Source of the DNA: Terriglobia bacterium
GTDB taxonomy: Bacteria > Acidobacteriota > Terriglobia > Terriglobales > Acidobacteriaceae
DNA: 50,879 nt
Direction of reading: 5' to 3'
Assembly: GCA_020073645.1 (NCBI GenBank)
Contig: JAIQET010000042.1
Coordinates: 1 to 50,879 of the forward strand
Position 1 is the first letter of the stretch. Every line of letters starts with the position of its first letter. This document shows positions 17,330-26,253 of this stretch, in pieces. The position numbers and the translations under genes are program-made. A model generated the notes under the pieces. The model was not told where the DNA came from. It ran no database searches and was given only the letters and a program-made list of their open reading frames with translations.

Positions 17330-17331
17330 AC

Positions 17332-17360
17332 CGGCACGGGCGAGGACGCCCGCGCTCCAC
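17332..17360. repeat. GGGCG-agga-CGCCC hairpin repeat
   Basis: CACGGGCGAGGACGCCCGCG followed by CTCCAC begins directly after the SH3/TPR gene stop. A five-pair stem with AGGA loop, resembling a common acidobacterial intergenic repeat (recalled). Confidence 0.65.
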
Positions 17361-17450
17361 CTCCCGTAAGAAGTCTCTCCGAACCAAAATCGCAAGCATG
17401 CCGGCCGCTGATTTCTGCGATACTCTCTCCACTCACCCTCTGGAGGCAGT

Positions 17451-18335
17451 TTGAACGACTACCTGCTGTCTGTGGTCCTCGGGATCATCGAGGGCTTGAC
17501 TGAATTCATTCCCGTCAGTTCCACGGCGCATCTGCGGATCTCGGAACTGCTGTTTCACATCAGCTTGGCCGATGGCTACTGGAAGATGTACAGCATCGTG
17601 ATCCAGCTAGGCGCCATTCTCTGTCTGCCCATCTACTTCCGTTCCCGCATCGCCAGGTTCCTTTCTACATTCCCCGGCGGCGAGGGTGGCGACCGCAACC
17701 TGCTGACCCATCCTTTGAGTCTGACCATGATCGCGTTTGTGGTGACCGCTCTCCCCGCGTTCCTGCTGACCAAGGTGATCGGCAAGCACCTGGAGAGCCT
17801 GTACATCATGGGAGGCTCGCTGTTGGTGGGCGGCATTGTGATGTGGATTGTGGATGCCATCAATGCACCGGCCGAAACCGCCGGACCGGAGGCGCCGGCA
17901 AGCCGCATCCATACCTGGAAGATGGAGGCCATGAGTCTCGGGCAAGCCATCTGGATTGGCGCCTGCCAGATTCTGTCGGCGGTCTTTCCCGGGACCTCGC
18001 GCTCCATGTCCACCATTGCGGCCGGTCAGTTGGCCGGCATGTCGCGGGCGTCCGCACTGGAGTTTTCGTTCTTCCTGTCGATTCCGACCATGGTGATGGC
18101 CACGGGATACGATCTGTTCAAGTCGCTGCGGGGAAAAGGCGAGAACCCCATCGGAGTCTCGCAAATCGATCCCCACGGATGGGTGATTCTGGCCATTGGA
18201 TTCATTGTGTCATTTATTGTGGCCTACGGTTCGGTGGCCTGGTTCATGGCCTATGTCCGCCGCCGCGGGTTTGCCCCGTTCGCGGTCTATCGGATCATCG
18301 TGGGAGTCCTGGTGCTGGCGTTCATCGCCAAGTAG
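17451..18335 (+). CDS. uppP: undecaprenyl-diphosphatase (BacA/UppP)
   Basis: Integral membrane enzyme that dephosphorylates undecaprenyl pyrophosphate to recycle the lipid carrier of peptidoglycan synthesis; it also gives bacitracin resistance. The 294-residue product carries both signatures: EGLTEFIPVSSTAHL (about 12-26) and PGTSRSMSTI (about 181-190), within 7-8 hydrophobic segments. TTG 17451 is the start, preceded by TGGAGG. The TAG stop is the first part of a REP-type element. Confidence 0.95.
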   Translation: MNDYLLSVVLGIIEGLTEFIPVSSTAHLRISELLFHISLADGYWKMYSIVIQLGAILCLPIYFRSRIARFLSTFPGGEGGDRNLLTHPLSLTMIAFVVTALPAFLLTKVIGKHLESLYIMGGSLLVGGIVMWIVDAINAPAETAGPEAPASRIHTWKMEAMSLGQAIWIGACQILSAVFPGTSRSMSTIAAGQLAGMSRASALEFSFFLSIPTMVMATGYDLFKSLRGKGENPIGVSQIDPHGWVILAIGFIVSFIVAYGSVAWFMAYVRRRGFAPFAVYRIIVGVLVLAFIAK

Positions 18336-18379
18336 CGCCGGCGTCCCGCCGGCTGTCGTGGGGGCGCCCCGCCCCCACA
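18332..18379. repeat. GTAGCGCCGGCGTCCCGCCGGC plus GGGGGCG/CGCCCCC element
   Basis: Full-length copy: a GCCGGCG-tcc-CGCCGGC hairpin, then a second hairpin TGGGGGCGCCCCGCCCCCA. The GTAG provides the uppP stop. The second hairpin recurs in the 46882 copy. Confidence 0.85.
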
Positions 18380-18576
18380 TCCGCTACCGGTCCGCCAAGC
18401 CCAGATCGCGAAAACGCGCCTTTGTGACCTCCCCAAAAAGCCTGAGAACTAACTCGATACTGCCCCACATTTTCCCTCATTGTAAGGTCGCCGAGTTCTT
18501 GTCATAATTGTCTGGCTCTGGCCTCGTTCTGGCGTCGCAGGGATGGGTATCCCCCTTGCGGCACGCATACGCCACC

Positions 18577-20943
18577 ATGAGGTACCTCTCACAGATCTTT
18601 GCCCCGACCAACAACCGCCGGCTCAACGAGCTGATCGGCTTTCTGTTGTGCGTCTCCGCGCTCCTCCTCGCCCTCGCGCTGGTTTCGTATTCTCCACTGG
18701 ATCCTTCGCTCAACAGCGCCTCGGTGCTGACCGGCTCGCGGGTCGCGCGCAACTGGGTGGGCGTGGTCGGAGCTTTAATCGCTGACCTGATGCTGCAAGG
18801 TTTCGGGTTGGGAGCGTTTCTGCTGCCCATCTTCCCCGCCGTGTTGGGGATGCGCTGGTTTCGTTCGCGCAAGATCGCGTCCCCTGTGGCCAAGTCACTG
18901 GGCGCCATCTGGCTGGTGATCTTTGTCCCTGCCCTGCTCGCGCTCTTGCCCGGACACCTGCGTTGGTTGCACGCCGTCCCCATTGAAGGCCTGTTGGGGC
19001 GGATCGTCGGGGACGTATTGATCCATTACTTCAACCTCGCGGGCGCATATATCGTCTGTGCCAGCACTCTGGCCGTGGCGTTGTATCTATCTACCGCCTT
19101 CTCCTTCGCGGCTCTGCAAGTTTGGGCGCCCACGCGTTTTGCGTTTGCCATTGCCCTCTGGGATCGGTGGAAGGACTGGCAGGAGGAGCGGGCCAGGAGG
19201 AGGGCGCAGCAGGATCTGGAGAAACGTCGAGCCGCCAAACCGATCGTCACGACTCAGTTGGTGCCGGCTCGACCGGCGGTTCCCCAGCCGTCGCGTCCCG
19301 CGGAGCCTGTGCGCACGGGAATTGAGCGGATGACGGCCGAGGAACTGGGCGAAGCACCTCCACACCACCCCGGTCCCGAGCCGCAGCCGGCCGCGATCGC
19401 TCCCGAGGTCACCGAACGCGCCGACAGCGGCCAAAAGGCCAAGACCACCATGCCCCGCATCGCTGGCGGCTACAAGCTGCCCCCCAGCAGCCTGCTGCAC
19501 CGTCCCGACGGGCAACAGGCCATCGATGCCGACGAACTCAAGCTCCTGGCCCAGGTGCTCACCGACAAGTACGCCGAGTTCGACGTGCACGGGCAGGTCA
19601 CGCAGATTAACCCTGGCCCGGTGGTCACCACCTTCGAGTTCAAGCCTGAGGCCGGCATCAAGTACAGCCGCATCACCAACCTGACTGATGACCTTTGCCT
19701 CGCCCTGAAGGCGGAGAGCATCTTGATCGAGCGCATGGCCGGGAAGTCCACGGTGGGCATCCAGGTGCCGAACCGTGAGCGGGAGATCATCTGGCTGCGC
19801 GAGAACCTGGAGTCTCCCGAGTTCATCGGCTCAAAATCGAAGCTTACCCTCGCCCTCGGCAAAGACATCAACGGCCGCATCGTCACCGCCGACTTGAACG
19901 GCATGCCCCACCTGCTGATCGCCGGCTCGACCGGAACTGGCAAGAGCGTGGCCATCAACGCCATGATCATGTCCATGCTGTATAAGGCGACGCCGGATCA
20001 AGTGCGGCTGGTGTTGGTCGATCCCAAGCGCCTGGAACTGGGCGTCTACGAAGGCGTGCCCCACCTCTACACCCCCATCATTACCGAGCCCAAGCTGGCA
20101 GCGATTGCGCTGCGCAACGCGGTGCGGGAGATGGAGCGGCGCTTGAAGCTGCTGGCGGAGAAGGGTGTACGCAACATCGACCAGTACAACAAGCTGTTCG
20201 ATGAGGAGTCCACGCGCAGCCTGTTTGGCGACGATTCCGAAGACCGGCCCCTGCCTTACATTGTCATCATCATTGACGAGTTGGCTGACCTGATGATGCT
20301 GGATCAAGGCAACGTGGAAGAATCGGTGACCCGCCTCGCGCAGATGGCGCGCGCGGTCGGCATCCACCTGGTCTTGGCCACCCAGCGGCCTTCGGTGGAC
20401 GTTATTACCGGCCTGATCAAGGCCAATTTCCCGGCCCGTATGTCGTTCCGCGTAGCGACCAAGGTGGACTCGCGCACCATTCTCGACGCCAACGGCGCGG
20501 AAGCTCTGCTGGGACGCGGTGACATGCTCTACCTGCCATCGGGTTCGGCTCGCGTGCACCGTCTGCACGCGCCCTTGGTCACAGAAAAAGAGATTGCCGC
20601 CGTGGTCGAGTTCTGGCGCTCCCAGGGCACTGCCGAGTACGAAGAGAAATTCCTGGAGCCGCCGAAGGAAGAACGCTCCATGGGCGAACCGGGGTCAGAG
20701 GACGACGGGGACGAAGCCGAGAACGACCCGCTCTATGGCGATGCCGTGCGCCTCGTCGTGGAGTTCGGCAAGGCTTCCACTTCCCTGTTGCAGCGCCGCC
20801 TGCGTATCGGCTACGGTCGCGCCGCCCACTTGATTGACCTCATGGAGCGTGATGGGATCGTGGGCGCCGCCGATGGCCCCAAACCGCGCGAAGTGCTCAA
20901 GCGGCCGGATTGGCTCTCCGAAGTGGAAGAGTCGATGCGGTAG
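18577..20943 (+). CDS. ftsK: FtsK/SpoIIIE DNA translocase
   Basis: Septal DNA pump that coordinates chromosome segregation with division. From ATG 18577 it has 788 residues: four or five N-terminal membrane helices (about 20-190), a short Pro/Ala-rich linker (about 220-310), then the RecA-like motor. Walker A GSTGTGKS is 450-457 and Walker B IIIDELADLMM has D567-E568. The ATQRPSVDVITG motif is present. The C-terminal winged-helix gamma domain (LLQRRLRIGYGRAAHLIDLM) reads KOPS-like polar sequences. The linker is short compared with E. coli FtsK, as in SpoIIIE. It is convergent with the outer-membrane protein gene. Confidence 0.95.
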   Translation: MRYLSQIFAPTNNRRLNELIGFLLCVSALLLALALVSYSPLDPSLNSASVLTGSRVARNWVGVVGALIADLMLQGFGLGAFLLPIFPAVLGMRWFRSRKIASPVAKSLGAIWLVIFVPALLALLPGHLRWLHAVPIEGLLGRIVGDVLIHYFNLAGAYIVCASTLAVALYLSTAFSFAALQVWAPTRFAFAIALWDRWKDWQEERARRRAQQDLEKRRAAKPIVTTQLVPARPAVPQPSRPAEPVRTGIERMTAEELGEAPPHHPGPEPQPAAIAPEVTERADSGQKAKTTMPRIAGGYKLPPSSLLHRPDGQQAIDADELKLLAQVLTDKYAEFDVHGQVTQINPGPVVTTFEFKPEAGIKYSRITNLTDDLCLALKAESILIERMAGKSTVGIQVPNREREIIWLRENLESPEFIGSKSKLTLALGKDINGRIVTADLNGMPHLLIAGSTGTGKSVAINAMIMSMLYKATPDQVRLVLVDPKRLELGVYEGVPHLYTPIITEPKLAAIALRNAVREMERRLKLLAEKGVRNIDQYNKLFDEESTRSLFGDDSEDRPLPYIVIIIDELADLMMLDQGNVEESVTRLAQMARAVGIHLVLATQRPSVDVITGLIKANFPARMSFRVATKVDSRTILDANGAEALLGRGDMLYLPSGSARVHRLHAPLVTEKEIAAVVEFWRSQGTAEYEEKFLEPPKEERSMGEPGSEDDGDEAENDPLYGDAVRLVVEFGKASTSLLQRRLRIGYGRAAHLIDLMERDGIVGAADGPKPREVLKRPDWLSEVEESMR

Positions 20944-20951
20944 GTAAAAGG

Positions 20952-21023
20952 ATCAGGGGTCAGTAATCATCAGTCAGTGTGCCATGCTCCCGGCAACTGA
21001 CTCCTGACTACTGACCCCTGACT
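20952..21023. repeat. GGGGTCAGTA/TACTGACCCC inverted repeat
   Basis: ATCAGGGGTCAGTAATCATC (from 20952) faces ACTGACTCCTGACTACTGAC (from 20996). It is a long hairpin in the convergent ftsK/outer-membrane-protein gap, well placed as a two-way terminator. The TGACTCCTGACT words recur at 41221-41285. Confidence 0.75.
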
Positions 21024-21030
21024 ATTCCTG

Positions 21031-21519
21031 CTAGAAGCGGAACAGAACGCCGGTCGAAACGCGGGCGTTGTTCTTGTCTGTGAAACCAACAAAGCGGGTA
21101 ATCAACCAGTCGGCTTGCACCAGCCGCATCGCCAACCGACCGCTTCCCACGTCCACGCCGCCGCCGAAGAGCATGACGAAACCGTTATCGCTGAAGCCGC
21201 CGGCCGACGCGTGTGCGCCTCCGAACAGGGCGTGCGCAAACGGAGCAATCCTGCCTTTGTGGGAGGAGATGACTGGGCCCCCGGTAAACGTCGTGAAATG
21301 CAGGCCCGACTTGTAGGCACCGCTGAAATCGCCGGTGACGCCGAACCAGTTATTGAAGTACATGCTGGCCGAGCCGTTCCACCCGTTCCCATTGGTGGAC
21401 GGATCCAGGTGGGTAAACTGGTAGCCGCCAAAGACTTCGGGTCTGAGCGTTTCTTGCGCGGCCACCACGAACGAAAACAAGCAGACGAACAGGGCAATGC
21501 CAATGAACTTTCGCATCAT
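21031..21519 (-). CDS. outer-membrane beta-barrel protein
   Basis: A 162-residue exported protein. The signal peptide (MMRKFIGIALFVCLFSFVVAAQ) is followed by alternating-residue beta-strands with aromatic girdles (EVFGGYQFTHL, GWNGSASMYFNNWFGVTGDF, MLFGGGVDV), ending in a C-terminal Phe (VSTGVLFRF), the Bam recognition signature. It fits the small eight-strand OmpA/OmpW-like barrel class. Function is not readable. Its leader RNA (21541-21624) is predicted to be highly structured, ending 21 bases before the start codon, with SD AAGGAG between. Confidence 0.85.
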   Translation of the reverse strand: MMRKFIGIALFVCLFSFVVAAQETLRPEVFGGYQFTHLDPSTNGNGWNGSASMYFNNWFGVTGDFSGAYKSGLHFTTFTGGPVISSHKGRIAPFAHALFGGAHASAGGFSDNGFVMLFGGGVDVGSGRLAMRLVQADWLITRFVGFTDKNNARVSTGVLFRF

Positions 21520-21540
21520 TTCAACTCCTTGCTGGAATTC

Positions 21541-21624
21541 GCACCTTGTGCCTGCACATCACGGCGTTTATGGTTCGGCTCCTCGATTGGACAGGGCTTT
21601 CCTCCTTCGGGAGCCGTCAGGTGC
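21541..21624 (-). ncRNA. structured 5' leader RNA candidate of the beta-barrel gene
   Basis: On the minus strand, GCACCT (21624-21619) pairs with AGGTGC (21546-21541) to close an 84-nt domain. Inside, GACGGCT..CTCC-CGAA-GGAG..AGCC..GTC forms one arm. A free GGAGCC could pair with GGCTCC of that arm, giving a pseudoknot or switch. The 3' end abuts the AAGGAG ribosome site of the gene at 21519, so folding could control translation. I cannot assign it to a known riboswitch class by eye. The rest of the 21520-22047 intergenic region shows only the CRP-like site and no gene. Confidence 0.5.
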
Positions 21625-21849
21625 TCGATTGATAGTCGAATTCATTGTCGCAAGGCCGGCAAGTAACTGAAGCCAAGCACAATTGCCCTTTAGTAACTGC
21701 CCAGCTTTGCGGTTTTCTCGAGCGGCCAGCGCACACCCGTTTCCACAGCAACGCCTGGGTTGCTGAGAATCGCAACAGCAGGAAGTCGCTTGTATTCAAT
21801 ACGTAACAGGCGTTTAGAGGTGTTCAGCCCGACGCCGGTCACCACTCGA

Positions 21850-21865
21850 AGTGACTCACATCACA
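21850..21865. promoter_or_regulatory. CRP/FNR-type palindrome upstream of cytochrome c
   Basis: AGTGA-CTCACA-TCACA matches TGTGA-N6-TCACA at 9 of 10 arm bases. It lies about 190 bases before the cytochrome c start, in the 528-bp region between it and the divergent beta-barrel gene. Confidence 0.5.
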
Positions 21866-22047
21866 GCACTTACATCCCACGAAAGTTGAAACTTGCATCA
21901 GCTAGTGCAAGGAACTGCTGAGATTCTTTACAGGCCCTACTAACGGGAGGTTTGCCGATGGCCAATTTCGCAACACTCAGCACGCAGGGCGGGAAGGGCC
22001 ACGGCGCTCATAAGTTCGTAAAAACTCAAACCGAGAGGAAAGCAATT

Positions 22048-22365
22048 ATGAAGACGTCGAAGCTTGCCATGTTGGTTCTGACGATCGCGGTAGCCCTGTT
22101 TATCCTGCTCCCCAGCTTGTCCTGGGCGGGAGATGACGGTGCAACCCTTTTTAAGACGAAGTGCGCAGCTTGCCACGGGGTGGATGGCGCGGGCAAGCCG
22201 GCCGCCAAGATCCCTAGCCTGGTTTCCGATGAAGCCAAGAAGATGTCGGATGCTGATCTGGCCAAGGCGGTAACGGAGAAGCCCAAGCATGCCGGAATCG
22301 CCAAGAGCCTAACGCCTGACCAGGTAAAGATGGTGGTCAGCTACATTCGCAGCATCCAGAAGTAG
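22048..22365 (+). CDS. small periplasmic c-type cytochrome
   Basis: A 105-residue monoheme cytochrome c. ATG 22048 is preceded by GAGAGGAAAG and starts a clear signal peptide (MKTSKLAMLVLTIAVALFIL, cleaved after SLSWA). An upstream in-frame ATG at 21958 would give a leader without that pattern. The heme site is C39-A-A-C42-H43-G, and the C-terminal helix SLTPDQVKMVVSYIRSIQK is typical of class I. The sixth ligand is not certain; Met252-like positions cannot be assigned, but M82-region KKMSD and KMVVSYI are candidates. It precedes the Fe-S/NrfD operon and may be its electron partner, although an intrinsic terminator lies between them. Confidence 0.9.
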   Translation: MKTSKLAMLVLTIAVALFILLPSLSWAGDDGATLFKTKCAACHGVDGAGKPAAKIPSLVSDEAKKMSDADLAKAVTEKPKHAGIAKSLTPDQVKMVVSYIRSIQK

Positions 22366-22387
22366 ATTGGCTGTTGCCTTCTGCGCA

Positions 22388-22425
22388 CCGGCACTGCCTG
22401 TGGAGAACCTGTCCGCAGTGGCCGG
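22388..22425 (+). other. strong hairpin in the leader of the Fe-S/NrfD operon
   Basis: CCGGCACTGC pairs with GCAGTG-G-CCGG (6 + 4 bp with one bulge). It is the first of several stems in the 283-base cytochrome-to-operon gap. GCCTC-tcgg-GAGGC (22500-22513) is another, and GGCGC..GCGCC (22511-22538) a further, overlapping option. They lead into the terminator at 22549. GGAGAACC occurs twice (22412 and 22480). No known riboswitch core was recognised. Confidence 0.45.
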
Positions 22426-22548
22426 GGAAAGCGTGAGGGTGTGTCATGAAGCCAGCCGCCGCAATTGGGCGCATCGAACGGAGAACCCGCCGATCGGTAG
22501 CCTCTCGGGAGGCGCCGCCCCTGTTCGCTTGCAGCGCCGCAACAGCCC

Positions 22549-22590
22549 GCCCGGGTCCTGATTCCCTCGGACCCGGGCTTTTCTTCTTAG
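22549..22590 (+). terminator. intrinsic terminator/attenuator before the Fe-S/NrfD operon
   Basis: A perfect ten-pair stem GCCCGGGTCC / GGACCCGGGC with a ten-base loop (TGATTCCCTC) is followed by TTTTCTTCTT. It lies 58 bases before the operon start codon and about 180 bases after the cytochrome stop. It could end the cytochrome transcript or attenuate read-through into the operon. Confidence 0.88.
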
Positions 22591-22648
22591 CCGGTCCTCC
22601 CAAGACGGAGCGGAAATCCTGCCTCGGAATGACCAGGAGACTACTGAC

Positions 22649-23431
22649 ATGAGTAAGGCGCTGCTGTACGACGCGACCATGTGCATCGGCTGCAAGCAGT
22701 GTGAGCAGGCGTGCGCCACGCAGAACAAGCTTTCTTACGACGACGCCATCGCCGCCGAAGAGCGGCAGTCGGACCACAAGTACACGGTCGTGCTCACCAA
22801 GAGCGACAAGTTCATGCGCCGCTTGTGTATGAACTGCCAGGAACCCGCTTGCGCCTCGGTCTGCCCGGTAGGGGCGCTGCGCAAGACCGCGGCCGGTCCC
22901 GTCACCTACGACGAGAACCGCTGCATGGGTTGCCGTTACTGCATGGTGGCCTGCCCCTTCGGAGTTCCCAAGTACGAGTGGAACAAAGTCCTGCCCAAGG
23001 TGCAGAAGTGCACCATGTGCCCGGACCGTGTGGCGGCCGGCAAGCCAACTGCTTGCGCCGAGATCTGCCCCACCGGCGCCACCAAGTTCGGAGAGCGCGA
23101 TGACCTGATCAACGAGGCCCAGCAGCGCATCCGGGAAAACCCTGGCCAGTACGTGAACCACATCTATGGTTTGACTGAAGTGGGTGGAACTTCGGTTTTG
23201 CTCCTCTCCAGCGTGCCCTTCGAAGAGTTCGGCTATCGGACCGATCTGTCCAAGGATCCGCTGCCCATCCTCACGTACCGAGTGCTCTCGCGCATTCCCG
23301 ATTTCGTGCCCCTGGGCGGAATGCTCCTGGGAGGCGTGTGGTGGATTACCCACCGCCGTGAAGAAGTGGCTGCAGCTGAAGGCCAGCACCCGAAGGGCGA
23401 CACAAAAGACCAGCAAGAGAGGAAGCCATGA
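22649..23431 (+). CDS. HybA/NrfC-like four-[4Fe-4S] ferredoxin subunit
   Basis: A 260-residue electron-transfer subunit with four cysteine groups: C12-x2-C-x2-C-x3-C22, CMNCQEPACASVCP, CMGCRYCMVACP and CTMC..TACAEICP. This is the DmsB/PsrB/HybA ferredoxin fold. A C-terminal hydrophobic segment (PDFVPLGGMLLGGVWWI, about 214-230), as in HybA, suggests membrane anchoring. There is no Tat signal at the N-terminus (MSKALLYDATMC), so the protein may stay on the cytoplasmic side, unlike E. coli HybA. ATG 22649 has SD AGGAGA. Its stop overlaps the next start (ATGA). No molybdopterin or hydrogenase catalytic subunit accompanies it here. Confidence 0.92.
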   Translation: MSKALLYDATMCIGCKQCEQACATQNKLSYDDAIAAEERQSDHKYTVVLTKSDKFMRRLCMNCQEPACASVCPVGALRKTAAGPVTYDENRCMGCRYCMVACPFGVPKYEWNKVLPKVQKCTMCPDRVAAGKPTACAEICPTGATKFGERDDLINEAQQRIRENPGQYVNHIYGLTEVGGTSVLLLSSVPFEEFGYRTDLSKDPLPILTYRVLSRIPDFVPLGGMLLGGVWWITHRREEVAAAEGQHPKGDTKDQQERKP

Positions 23432-24597
23432 AGATCAAGCTCACTTTCTGGAAGTTGGTGTTCCTGTTCCTGATGGCGGCGGGCTTTTACGCCACCGTAG
23501 TCCGCTTCACCGAAGGCCTGGGGCCTTCCACCAACCTCAGCGATCAGTTCCCCTGGGGCATCTGGATTGGCTTTGACGTGCTGTGCGGCGTAATGCTGGC
23601 GGCCGGCGGATTCACCCTCACCGCCGCGGTGCACATCTTCAACATCAAGCGGCTGCGCCCCATCGTGCGACCCACCATCCTGACCGCGTTCCTCGGATAC
23701 GTCTTGGTCTGCGTGGCGCTGATGTTTGACCTGGGACGGCCCTACCGCATCTGGCATCCGCTCATCATGCGCAACCCGCACTCCGTGATGTTTGAGGTGG
23801 CTTACTGCGTGATGCTCTACACCACGGTGCTGTCGCTCGAATTTGCCCCCATTGTGCTGGAGCGCTTTAATCTTCAGAAGCCCATCAAGATCATCCGCGG
23901 GATTCTGATTCCGCTGGTGATCGGTGGCGTGATTCTCTCCACCCTCCACCAATCCTCGCTGGGCACTCTGTATCTGATCATGCCGGAGAAGCTGCATCCC
24001 TTCTGGTACAGCCCATTGCTGCCGGTCTTCTTCTTTATCTCGGCCATCGCCGTGGGATTGGCCATGACCATCTTTGAGTCGTCCATGAGTTCCAAGCACT
24101 TCGGCCGGCAACTGGAACTTCCGATCCTCCAGGAACTGGGGCGCGTGCTGGTGGTAGTGCTGTCGGTGTACGGCGTGCTGCGATTCGAAGACCTGCTGCA
24201 CCGGGGCATGCTCAAGCTCACCCTGCAGCCCGGTTACGAGATGTACTTGTTCTGGCTGGAAATCATGCTTAGCCTGATCTTCCCGCTGCTGCTGCTTTCG
24301 CAACGAAAAGTGCGCATGAGTGCCGGCGGATTGTACGTGGCCGCGGTCCTGGTCGTGCTGGGCTTCATCACCAATCGCCTGAACGTGAGCATTACCGGCC
24401 TGGAATCCGCCGCCGGCATGCATTACGTCCCCAAGTGGACAGAGATCGCTGTGACCGGCGCCATCATCGCCGCTGGCTTTGCCCTGTTTGGATTGGCGGA
24501 GAAATACCTGCCCATCTTCCCTGCCGAGGAGCCGCACCGCGTCGTCGAAAGGCAGCGGGCCATGGCTGCCCAGGTGTTGGAACATGCCGGAGACTGA
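23428..24597 (+). CDS. HybB/NrfD-family quinone-interacting membrane protein
   Basis: A 389-residue polytopic protein with about ten hydrophobic segments. It resembles HybB, the NrfD-superfamily membrane subunit that exchanges electrons with the quinone pool. Typical features are the N-terminal PWGIWIGFDVLCG loop, DLGRPYRIWHP (family DlgRp..w), FEVAYCVMLYTTVL, and HQSSLGTLYLI. Coupling to the Fe-S subunit (ATGA overlap) indicates one complex. With the upstream cytochrome c it could move electrons between quinol and periplasmic cytochromes, but the catalytic partner is not in the window. The next gene overlaps its end by 14 bases. Confidence 0.92.
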   Translation: MKIKLTFWKLVFLFLMAAGFYATVVRFTEGLGPSTNLSDQFPWGIWIGFDVLCGVMLAAGGFTLTAAVHIFNIKRLRPIVRPTILTAFLGYVLVCVALMFDLGRPYRIWHPLIMRNPHSVMFEVAYCVMLYTTVLSLEFAPIVLERFNLQKPIKIIRGILIPLVIGGVILSTLHQSSLGTLYLIMPEKLHPFWYSPLLPVFFFISAIAVGLAMTIFESSMSSKHFGRQLELPILQELGRVLVVVLSVYGVLRFEDLLHRGMLKLTLQPGYEMYLFWLEIMLSLIFPLLLLSQRKVRMSAGGLYVAAVLVVLGFITNRLNVSITGLESAAGMHYVPKWTEIAVTGAIIAAGFALFGLAEKYLPIFPAEEPHRVVERQRAMAAQVLEHAGD

Positions 24598-26253
24598 GCC
24601 AACTCGAGGCCGTTGGAAGCGCCTCACCAGCAGTCTGAGTGCGAAGCTGATCACACTGTTGCTGGTGGTCATGATCGGAATCTTCGGCCTTCTCGGCTAC
24701 CTGAACATCCGCCTGCACCGTCAGCATCTGGAAGCTTCGGTGCTGGGAAGCGCCGAGCGGGTCAGCGACGTCATCAAGCGCAGCACCACCTACTACATGC
24801 TGCGCAATGACCGCGACGGCCTCTACCAAATGATGCAAACCATCGCCGACGAGCCAGGCATGGTGAAGGTCCGCATCTTTGACAAGGATGGCCGGGTCAG
24901 CTACTCCACCGATTCAGCCGAAGTCAGTCACGTCGTGGACAAGGGAGCTGAGGCCTGCTACGGCTGCCACGCGCAATCGCAGCCGCTGGCGCGTCTGAAC
25001 CGTCCCGACCGCTTCCGCATTTACCGCAACGGCGGAGGACACCGCGTACTGGGCATCATCACGCCTATCGAGAACCAGCCTGCGTGCTCGAATGCGGCCT
25101 GCCACGCGCATCCTGCCAGCCAGCAAATTCTGGGGGTGCTGGACACCAACATTTCCCTGGCCAAGGCCGATGAGCAACTCGCCACCGGTAGCCTCAGCAT
25201 GCTCGTCTACACCGCCGGGGCCATGCTGATTGTCGCATTCCTCAGCTGGCTGTTTGTCTGGCGCGTGGTGGGAGAACCCATCAAGGCGCTCAAGAGCGGC
25301 ACCGAACGCCTGTCGCAGGGAGATCTCGGGTACCAGTTGGAAGTGCAGTCTCACGACGAGGTGGGCGATCTGGCGCAGTCGTTCAACACCATGAGCCTGC
25401 AGTTGCGCGCCGCCAATGAGGAAATCGTCGCCTGGGCCAGGACGCTCGAAGATCGCGTGGACCAGAAGACCCGCGAACTGAAGCGTGCCCACGATCACGT
25501 GCTGCATGTGGAGAAGATGGCTTCCATCGGCAAGATGGCAGCCGTCGTTGCACATGAGATCAATAACCCGCTTTCCGGCATCCTGACCTACGCCAAGCTG
25601 CTGCGCAAGTGGCTGGACCGCGGCGAGACCGAAGGCGACAAGCATGAGGAGGCGATGCAGTGTCTGGAGTTGATCGCCGGGGAAAGCCGCCGTTGCGGTG
25701 ACTTGGTCAAGAATCTGCTGACTTTCTCGCGTACCGCGCCCATGAATGTGGAGGCCACCGACCTGAACGCGGTCATGGATCGCAGCGTGCGCCTGGTGCA
25801 GCACCAGTTGGAACTGAACGGAATCCAGTTGCAGCTCGACCTGGCGAATGACCTGCCCCGCGTGCAGTGCGACCCCGCACAGATCGAGCAAGTGGTGTTG
25901 GCCCTGATCATGAACTCCATTGATGCCATGCCCCGCGGCGGCAACCTGTGGCTGCGCACCCGTATGAACGACTCCCGCGATGAGGTCGAGATCCAGGTGC
26001 GGGACGACGGCAGCGGCATTCCGCCAGATATTCTGCCGCAACTCTTCGAGCCCTTCCTGACCACCAAGGAAAGTGGCCACGGCGTGGGATTAGGGCTGGC
26101 CATCAGCCGGGGCATTATCGAACGCCACAACGGCCATATCGAAGTCCAGTCCGAAGCCGGAAAGGGCACGACTTTCACCATCACTCTACCGCTCGAAGCC
26201 GGCAGCCCGGTTGGCGCCGCCGGTGGCGCTACCACAGTTAGGAATGCGAGGTG

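Noticed and set aside
22366..22648. Known riboswitch (cobalamin, TPP, c-di-GMP, Moco) before the Fe-S/NrfD operon
   Set aside because: Short words resemble parts of the cobalamin and Moco classes, but the core consensus stretches are not present in order.
22590..22648. Sigma-54 -24/-12 promoter for autoregulation of the NtrC operon
   Set aside because: No GG-N10-GC arrangement with TGGCAC/TTGC-like context was found between the terminator and the start codon.
22649..24597. Hydrogenase-2 locus
   Set aside because: HybA/HybB-like subunits alone; no large or small hydrogenase subunit, maturation gene or Tat signal in the window.
23233..24672. A 479-codon minus-strand frame opposite the NrfD gene
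   Set aside because: Shadow of the NrfD/HybB gene; composition dominated by His, Gln and Gly.
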